From positions 62,001-126,000 of the forward strand of contig JASLGG010000027.1 in assembly GCA_030150265.1 (NCBI GenBank): a stretch of DNA of 64,000 nucleotides, read 5' to 3'. This DNA is from Protaetiibacter sp. GTDB taxonomy: Bacteria > Actinomycetota > Actinomycetes > Actinomycetales > Microbacteriaceae. The notes beneath the pieces were generated by a model. The model was not told the origin of the DNA. It made no database searches and saw only the letters and a list, made by a program, of their open reading frames with translations. Position 1 is the first letter of the stretch; every line of letters starts with the position of its first letter. Made by a program: the position numbers and the translations under genes. Shown here piece by piece: positions 58,755 to 64,000 of this stretch.

Positions 58755-59858
58755 TCAGCGCCGTCGGGCGCCCGTCGGATCGGTGCGTGACGCGGCCGCC
58801 GGCCGGTCGTCCGGCGTCGCGAACAGCCAGTTCGGCTTGGGCTCCACGAGCGGGCGGAACACGGTGCGCACCCAGGGGCTCGCCAGCGCGACCGAGATCG
58901 CGAGGGAGGCGGCCACCATCGTGAGCAGCCACACGGCCGAGGCGTGCTCGTCCTGGAGCACGCCCGACTGGCGGATCGGGTAGAGCACGAAGGAGTGCAG
59001 CAGGTAGACGTACATGGTCGCCTGCCCGAAGAGCGTGAAGAAGGTGCGCCGGCGCGGGACGAGCGCGAAGAACGCGGCGGTCAGCAGCACCGCGAGCACG
59101 ATGAGCCCGAGCCGCAGCAGCGCCGCCCACCAGTGCGGCTCGCCGAGGTCGCGGTAGGACTCGTCGTAGAAGAACCAGAAGCGCAGCTCGAACGCCCGGA
59201 AGGCGCCCACGTTGACGGCGACCACCGCGAGCCAGGCGGCGAGCACGGCGACGGCGGCCGCGCGTGCCGCCCAGACCCGGCCGAGGCCGAGGTGGCGCCA
59301 GCGATCGGCGAGGCCCCAGTGACGCAGCCTCCAGCCGAGCACGAAGAACGGCAGGATGCCGATCGCGCGGGCGAGGGAGAACGTCGAGTCGACGTTCGGG
59401 AAGAACCCGACGGCGGCGGAGGCGACGACCGCCCACGCGAGCGGCCAGCGCAGCAGCGCGAGGTAGGGCAGCACCACCCGGAACAGGGCGAGCGCGAGCA
59501 GGAACCACAGCGTCCAGTGCGGCTCGGTGGGATTGAAGGCGTTCTTGCCCTCCACGAGCCACTGCACGAGCGACCAGATCGACTGCATGATCACGTAGGG
59601 CAGCACGATGTCGGTCAGGATGCGTCGCATCTGCCGCAGCCCCGGCGGGGTCGCCTTCGAGAAGTACCCCGACACGATCGCGAAGGCGGGCATGTGGAAG
59701 GCGTAGATGAACAGGTAGAGCGTGAGCGCGTTGTCCGAGTCGCCGATCTGCCGCTGGATCGCGTGCCCCGTCACGACGAGCACGATGCACGCGAAGCGGG
59801 CGTTGTCCCAGAGGGGGACCCGGATGCGCGGCTTGACCGGTGCCGTTGCCTCGCTCAT
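58755..59858 (-). CDS. Acyltransferase family 3 membrane protein
   Basis: A 367-residue protein with about ten helices. The N-terminal WDNARFACIVLVVTGHAIQRQ matches the acyltransferase_3 (OafA/NodX) family with its conserved Arg and His. FIYAFHMPAFAIVSGYF and WTLWFLLALALFRVVL are also typical. It transfers acetyl or another acyl group to an envelope sugar or lipid. The substrate is unknown. TAGGGT lies exactly 6 nt before the ATG, back to back with the SDR promoter. Confidence 0.83.
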   Translation of the reverse strand: MSEATAPVKPRIRVPLWDNARFACIVLVVTGHAIQRQIGDSDNALTLYLFIYAFHMPAFAIVSGYFSKATPPGLRQMRRILTDIVLPYVIMQSIWSLVQWLVEGKNAFNPTEPHWTLWFLLALALFRVVLPYLALLRWPLAWAVVASAAVGFFPNVDSTFSLARAIGILPFFVLGWRLRHWGLADRWRHLGLGRVWAARAAAVAVLAAWLAVVAVNVGAFRAFELRFWFFYDESYRDLGEPHWWAALLRLGLIVLAVLLTAAFFALVPRRRTFFTLFGQATMYVYLLHSFVLYPIRQSGVLQDEHASAVWLLTMVAASLAISVALASPWVRTVFRPLVEPKPNWLFATPDDRPAAASRTDPTGARRR

Positions 59859-59864
59859 CCGTCC

Positions 59865-59890
59865 ACCCTACGTATCGCGTCCTCTAGCTT
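59865..59890. promoter_or_regulatory. Divergent leaderless promoters of acyltransferase and SDR genes
   Basis: Minus-strand TAGGGT (59870-59865) is 6 nt before ATG 59858. Plus-strand TAGCTT (59885-59890) is 6 nt before ATG 59897. The spacer nucleotides read GGACGG and GGACGC. Confidence 0.55.
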
Positions 59891-59896
59891 GGACGC

Positions 59897-60670
59897 ATGA
59901 CGTATCGCGTGGTCGTGACGGGGGCGAGCTCGGGAATCGGGGAGGCGACGGCGCGGCGCTTCGCGGCCCGTGGCTGGGATGTCGTGGGCGTCGCCCGCCG
60001 CGCCGACCGGCTGGCGGCGCTCGCGGCCGAGGGCGTGCTGCGCGAGACGGTCGTCGCCGACGTGACCTCGGCGGACGACGTGGCGCGGGTGCGCGCGGAG
60101 GTGGAGGCGCGCGGTCCGTTGCACGGGCTCGTCAACAACGCGGGCGGCGCGCTCGGCGCCGACTCCGTCGAGGACGGCGACCCCGACGACTGGCGCGCCA
60201 TGTTCGAGACGAACGTGATCGGCACGCAGCGCATGGTGGCGGCGCTCCTGCCGGCGCTCCGCGCGGGCGCGCGCGAGCGCGGCGTGGGCGACATCGTCGC
60301 CGTCACCTCGATCGCCGGCCACGTCGTGTACACGGGCGGGGGCGGCTACAACGCCGCCAAGCACGCCCAGCATGCCCTCATGGCGGTGCTGCGGCTCGAG
60401 CTCGGCGGCGAGCCGCTGCGCGTCGTCGAGATCGCCCCGGGCATGGTCAAGACCGACTTCTCGCTCGTGCGCTACAGGGGCGACGCCGCCGCGGCGGACG
60501 CCGTGTACGAGGGCGTCGAGGGACCGCTCGTCGCCGCCGACATCGCGGAGGCGATCGTGCACGCGGTCGAGCTGCCCGCCCACGTGAACCTCGATCTCGT
60601 GACGGTCACGCCGGTCGCGCAGTCAGCGGCCCGTACCATCCACCGGGGACCGCTCGTCGCCAAGGGCTGA
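59897..60670 (+). CDS. Short-chain dehydrogenase/reductase
   Basis: A 257-residue classical SDR. NADP-type loop VTGASSGIGEA at residues 7-17, ARRADR after the second strand (favouring NADP(H)), LVNNAGGALG, VTSIAGHVV and the active site YNAAKHA with Tyr and Lys. PGMVKTDFS follows. Closest in style to the YdfG/serine dehydrogenase-like group. The substrate is unknown. Convergent with the following MFS gene. Confidence 0.88.
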   Translation: MTYRVVVTGASSGIGEATARRFAARGWDVVGVARRADRLAALAAEGVLRETVVADVTSADDVARVRAEVEARGPLHGLVNNAGGALGADSVEDGDPDDWRAMFETNVIGTQRMVAALLPALRAGARERGVGDIVAVTSIAGHVVYTGGGGYNAAKHAQHALMAVLRLELGGEPLRVVEIAPGMVKTDFSLVRYRGDAAAADAVYEGVEGPLVAADIAEAIVHAVELPAHVNLDLVTVTPVAQSAARTIHRGPLVAKG

Positions 60671-60676
60671 CCGGCG

Positions 60677-62182
60677 CTAGGCGACCGGCTCCTGCACCGC
60701 CTCCTGCTTCGTCGGGGGCTCCGCCTCGACGTCCGCGAAGGCGAGCTTGGGCACCACGAACAGCAGCACCATCGCGACGAGCGCGCCGACACCGCAGATC
60801 GCCCACACGGTCATGTAGCCCGCGAGCGGTGCGACGGTCGTCTCGGCGATCTCCGCGCCCGCGCTCACGAGCACGACGCCGAAGACGGCGGAGGCGAACG
60901 CGCCTCCCACGGTCTTGGCCGTGTTGGTCATGCCGGATGCGACTCCCGTCTGGCCGTGCGGCGCAGCGGCCGCGGCGGCGGAGGGGAGCGCCGCGACGAG
61001 CGCACCGGAGCCGATGCCCGCGACCACCATGTTGGTCACGACCTCCCACGTCTCCAGGTGGAACGGCAGGAACAGCAGGTAGCCGACCGCGACGAACGCG
61101 GTCGCGAGGATGAGCGAGAGCCGGGGCGGCATCCGTCGCGACACCGCGGAGAAGGCGACCGCGCCGACGATCATCGCGACGAGGTAGGCGCCGATCAGAT
61201 AGGAGAGCGTGTCGGCGTCGAGCCCCAGGCCGTAGCCGTTCGCCGCCGGGTCGGTGGCGGCGTAGGTCGACAGCGGCGCCTGCGCCCCGAGCACGCTGAT
61301 GCCGAAGAGCGCCGCGGTGAGCAGCACGGGCCACATCGAGGGCTGCCGCATGACGCGCAGGTCGATGGCGGGGTCCGGATGCCGCAGCTCCCAGCGCGCG
61401 AACACCGCGAGCACGAGTCCGCCGAGCACGACGCACGCGACGAGCACCAGCAGGCGCGTCTCGATCGGCACCTCGGCGTCGCCGAAGCCGTTCACCCGCA
61501 GGAAGACGAGCCCCGCGGTGACGAGCAGCAGGCCGAGCGAGAGCAGGCCGAACCCCGCGCCGTCGAGGATGCGCCTGCCCTGGCGCTCGGACTCCGGCAC
61601 GCCGAACAGGATCGCGAAGAACACCAGGCTCACGGCGACGGCCGGCACGAAGAGGGTCAGCGTGAGGTCGCCGCCGGTCGCCTTGAGCACGCGGCTCGCA
61701 CCGAGCGCGCCCAGGATCGCACCGACCTCGAGGGCGACGACGAGGAAGCCCGCCGCCCGGCGCGTCTGGGAGCGACCGCTTCCGCTGCGCCGTCCGCGCT
61801 CGAAGATGAGGGCCACCTCGAGCGGCAGCCACACGACGTAGAAGCCCTGCAGAGCCCAGGCGAGCAGGAAGGTCCAGAAGTTCGTGGCGGTCGCGAGCCA
61901 CCAGCTCGCCCCGGCGGTCAGCGCGGTCGTGATGAGCAGCACGCGCTTGTGGCCGTACATGTCGCCGAGCTTCGCGAAGATCGGCACGACGATCGCCGAG
62001 AGCAGCAGCTGCGCTGCCTCGAACCAGTTGAAGTCGCCGTCGTGGATCTCGAGCCGCTTCACGAGGTCGGGGATGAGCGGCACGTAGAAGCCCTGCAGGA
62101 TGCCGCTCGTGAGCTCCACGAGGAAGAGGAAGCCGACGAGGGAGAGGGTGATGGCCGCGACGTCGCGGCTTCGGGTGGCCAT
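60677..62182 (-). CDS. MFS exporter (DHA2-like, 14 helices)
   Basis: A 501-residue major facilitator. VELTSGILQGFYVPLIPDL at the N-terminus and KLGDMYGHKRVLLITTALTAG (motif A-like) are seen, with GAVAFSAVSRRMPPR in the second half. A C-terminal charged tail (residues 485-501) follows the last helix. The substrate is unknown. TAGCAT is exactly 6 nt before the ATG on the minus strand, and the divergent gene has the same layout. Confidence 0.83.
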   Translation of the reverse strand: MATRSRDVAAITLSLVGFLFLVELTSGILQGFYVPLIPDLVKRLEIHDGDFNWFEAAQLLLSAIVVPIFAKLGDMYGHKRVLLITTALTAGASWWLATATNFWTFLLAWALQGFYVVWLPLEVALIFERGRRSGSGRSQTRRAAGFLVVALEVGAILGALGASRVLKATGGDLTLTLFVPAVAVSLVFFAILFGVPESERQGRRILDGAGFGLLSLGLLLVTAGLVFLRVNGFGDAEVPIETRLLVLVACVVLGGLVLAVFARWELRHPDPAIDLRVMRQPSMWPVLLTAALFGISVLGAQAPLSTYAATDPAANGYGLGLDADTLSYLIGAYLVAMIVGAVAFSAVSRRMPPRLSLILATAFVAVGYLLFLPFHLETWEVVTNMVVAGIGSGALVAALPSAAAAAAPHGQTGVASGMTNTAKTVGGAFASAVFGVVLVSAGAEIAETTVAPLAGYMTVWAICGVGALVAMVLLFVVPKLAFADVEAEPPTKQEAVQEPVA

Positions 62183-62188
62183 GCACGG

Positions 62189-62218
62189 ATGCTAGCGGCC
62201 CGCCGGGGCCGGTAGCGT
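62189..62218. promoter_or_regulatory. Divergent leaderless promoters of MFS and phosphoribosyltransferase genes
   Basis: Minus-strand TAGCAT (62194-62189) is 6 nt before ATG 62182. Plus-strand TAGCGT (62213-62218) is 6 nt before ATG 62225. Confidence 0.55.
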
Positions 62219-62224
62219 GGAGAC

Positions 62225-62725
62225 ATGGCGGACGACGAGCGCGAGATCCTCGACTGGGACACCTTCGGACGGGCCTCGCGCGAGCTCGCCGAGACGATCG
62301 CGGCCGACCGGTTCCGCCCGGATGCGATCGTCGCCATCGCGCGCGGCGGCCTGCCCCTCGCGGGGGCGCTCGGCTACGCCCTCGACGTCAAGATGCTCGG
62401 CAGCCTGAACGTCGAGTTCTACACGGGCGTCGAGTCGCGCCTCGACGAGCCGGTGCTGCTGCCGCCCACCCTCGACCAGTCCGCGCTCGCCGGCAAGCGC
62501 ATCCTGCTCGCCGACGACGTCGCCGACTCCGGCCGCACCCTCGCCCTCGTGCTGCAGCTGCTCGAGGCGGGCGGCGGCGAGGTGCGCACGGTGTGCCTGT
62601 ACGCCAAGCCGGGCACGGTGCACGAGCCGTTCTACACCTGGCGTCGTACCGACCGGTGGATCATGTTCCCCTGGAGCTCGGAGGGCCCCGTGCCCTATCC
62701 CGACGACGAGGCGGGCGGCGCGTGA
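62225..62725 (+). CDS. Phosphoribosyltransferase (xanthine/hypoxanthine type)
   Basis: A 166-residue type I phosphoribosyltransferase. The PRPP loop LLADDVADSGRTL is near residue 97, with IVAIARGGLPLAGALG near residue 38. The hood residues near WIMFPWS match Gpt-like enzymes. It probably salvages a purine base. The stop overlaps the GTG of the next gene by 4 bp. Confidence 0.82.
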   Translation: MADDEREILDWDTFGRASRELAETIAADRFRPDAIVAIARGGLPLAGALGYALDVKMLGSLNVEFYTGVESRLDEPVLLPPTLDQSALAGKRILLADDVADSGRTLALVLQLLEAGGGEVRTVCLYAKPGTVHEPFYTWRRTDRWIMFPWSSEGPVPYPDDEAGGA

Positions 62726-63447
62726 GCGTCCACCTCGTCGGGGGCGGCTGGTCGCCGGAGGGCGATCCGGAGCTCACCTCCGCGTTCCTGGCGGAGGCGA
62801 CGGAGCGGGCCGCGGCCGGCGGGCGCACGGTGCCGCGGATCGGCGTGCTCATCGTGGAGGACGACGGCACGCCCTCGGAGGAGTACCGCTCGGGCTACCC
62901 GGCATCCTTCCCCCGCGTCGCCCCGTGCGAGCCGGTCGTCGCGGTGATCCCCTCGGGCGGGTCGGCCTCTCCCGCGCTCCTCACGGGCATCGACGGCCTC
63001 GTGATCGGCGGCGGCCTGACCCCCGCCTACTACGCGGTGGTCGAGCCGCTCATCGAGGAGATCCGGCTGCTCGTCGCCGACGGGCTGCCCTACCTCGGCT
63101 TCTCGGCGGGGGCGATGATCGCCGCCGACCGGGCGATCGTGGGCGGATGGCGCATCAACGGCATCCCCGTGTGCCCCGAGGAGACGGGCGAGGACCTCGA
63201 CGAGATCACGGTGGTCGAGGGACTCGGCCTCGTCGACCTCGCCGTCGACGTGCACGCCGCCCAGTGGGGGACCCTGGGGCGGCTCATCGCGGCGACCGAG
63301 GCCGGACTGGTGGACGGGGGCGTCGCGATCGACGAGCGCACGGCCCTCGTGGTGGGTGACGAGGGCTTCGCGGTCGTGGGGGAGGGCAACGTCTGGCAGG
63401 TGCTCGACGAGCCCGCGGGCGTCATCGTGGGGACGCTCGGCGCATGA
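62722..63447 (+). CDS. Peptidase S51 family protein
   Basis: A 241-residue protein of the S51 dipeptidase E / cyanophycinase fold. VHLVGGGWSPEGD opens it, GLVIGGGLTPAYY follows, and the nucleophile elbow is LGFSAGAMIAADRAI with Ser in G-F-S-A-G-A. A Ser nucleophile and later Asp/His (VDVHAAQWGTLGRL) would complete the triad. It may split small peptides starting with Asp; the substrate is not certain. GTG start overlaps the upstream stop. The ung gene overlaps its end by 4 bp. Confidence 0.8.
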   Translation: MSVHLVGGGWSPEGDPELTSAFLAEATERAAAGGRTVPRIGVLIVEDDGTPSEEYRSGYPASFPRVAPCEPVVAVIPSGGSASPALLTGIDGLVIGGGLTPAYYAVVEPLIEEIRLLVADGLPYLGFSAGAMIAADRAIVGGWRINGIPVCPEETGEDLDEITVVEGLGLVDLAVDVHAAQWGTLGRLIAATEAGLVDGGVAIDERTALVVGDEGFAVVGEGNVWQVLDEPAGVIVGTLGA

Positions 63448-64000
63448 GCGCGCCGAAGCCGCTCGCCGAGCTCGTCGACCCCGGCTGGGCCGTCGCGCTC
63501 GAGCCGGTCGCCGCGCAGGTGGCCCGGATGGGCGAGCTGCTGCGCGCCGAGGTCGCCGCGGGCCGTCCGTACCTCCCGGCGGGCCCGAACGTGCTGCGCG
63601 CGTTCACCCAGCCGTTCGACGGGGTGCGCGTGCTCATCGTGGGCCAGGACCCGTATCCGACCCCCGGGCATCCGATCGGGCTGTCGTTCGCGGTGGACCG
63701 GCACGTGCGTCCGCTGCCCAAGAGCCTGCAGAACATCTACCGCGAGCTGCACGACGACCTCGGCGTCGTCCCTCCCGAGCACGGCGATCTCTCGGGATGG
63801 TCGCGTCAGGGCGTCATGCTGCTCAACAGGGTGCTCACCGTGCGCGCGGGCGCATCGGGGTCGCACCGCGGCATGGGGTGGGAGGCCGTGACGGAGCACG
63901 CCATCCGGGCGCTCGTGGCGCGCGGCGGCCCGCTCGTGGCCATCCTCTGGGGACGCGATGCGGGCACCCTGCGGCCGCTGCTCGGCACCACCCCGATCGT
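63444..64000 (+). CDS. ung: Uracil-DNA glycosylase (5' part)
   Basis: The first 185 codons are present and the frame runs off the window. The water-activating loop GQDPYPTPGHPIGLSF is near residue 68, PLPKSLQNIYRELHDDLG follows, and GVMLLNRVLTVRAG and WEAVTEHAIRALV match family 1 UDG. The C-terminal HPSP loop lies beyond the end. It removes uracil from DNA in base-excision repair. The start overlaps the S51 gene (ATGA), and the three genes from 62225 form one operon. Confidence 0.95.
   Translation, partial: MSAPKPLAELVDPGWAVALEPVAAQVARMGELLRAEVAAGRPYLPAGPNVLRAFTQPFDGVRVLIVGQDPYPTPGHPIGLSFAVDRHVRPLPKSLQNIYRELHDDLGVVPPEHGDLSGWSRQGVMLLNRVLTVRAGASGSHRGMGWEAVTEHAIRALVARGGPLVAILWGRDAGTLRPLLGTTPI

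Overview
This window is a stretch of high-GC chromosome from an actinobacterium, most likely a member of the Microbacteriaceae or a close relative. The evidence is the ftsE-ftsX-smpB order, a tmRNA whose tag ends in ALAA, a SigH/SigR-type sigma factor with a zinc anti-sigma factor, a fused E2-E1 2-oxoglutarate dehydrogenase (Kgd/OdhA type), a septum-formation lipoprotein, a GuaB1 protein, an LAATG-type sortase signal, and many genes that appear to be transcribed without a leader. The family-level placement is inference. No phage, transposase, integrase, CRISPR array or tRNA gene was found.

Layout. 1-1076: 3' end of a wall-anchored surface protein. 1192-4233: ftsE, ftsX, smpB and a phosphoribosyltransferase. 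4241-5899: a SIMPL protein and an AraC/GyrI regulator, divergent. 5950-11565 (minus): an alpha-galactoside operon (GH36, GPH symporter, GH13) lying between smpB and its partner RNA ssrA (11743-12110). 12337-15907: an LCP ligase, a methyltransferase and a secreted trypsin-like PDZ lipoprotein. 16208-20156: a sugar ABC transporter whose operon ends in a GH46 chitosanase. 20175-23904: a VanY peptidase, a MarR/F420-reductase-like divergent pair, and a lower-GC patch with a small membrane protein and an unrecognised secreted protein. 24064-28288: GntR-prpD-prpB-prpC, the methylcitrate cycle operon. 28357-31552 (minus): a fructose/xylose-type ABC transporter with a palindromic operator. 31838-35689 (minus): septum-formation lipoprotein, hisN, rsgA, aroA. 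35819-36678: sigma factor and anti-sigma factor. 36766-40527 (minus): kgd. 40703-47484: guaB1, VOC protein, AraC regulator, two CNNM/CBS membrane proteins, a HAD hydrolase and nnrD. 47493-49958 (minus): amino-acid ABC transporter. 50124-54448: MFS exporter and a three-gene signalling cluster (kinase, membrane protein, response regulator). 54534-57133 (minus): metX and metY. 57280-64000: two MFS exporters, an acyltransferase, an SDR, a phosphoribosyltransferase, an S51 peptidase and the start of ung.

How it works together. Most of the window is core housekeeping (division, ribosome rescue, TCA cycle, aromatic and methionine synthesis, redox stress) interleaved with carbon-use modules for plant or fungal material: alpha-galactosides, chitosan oligomers, propionate and a monosaccharide. 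Each module has its own plausible operator.

The strongest genome-level signal is architectural. At least eleven genes have a TANNNT -10 hexamer exactly 6 nt before the start codon, which predicts leaderless mRNAs. Three divergent gene pairs are driven this way on both sides.
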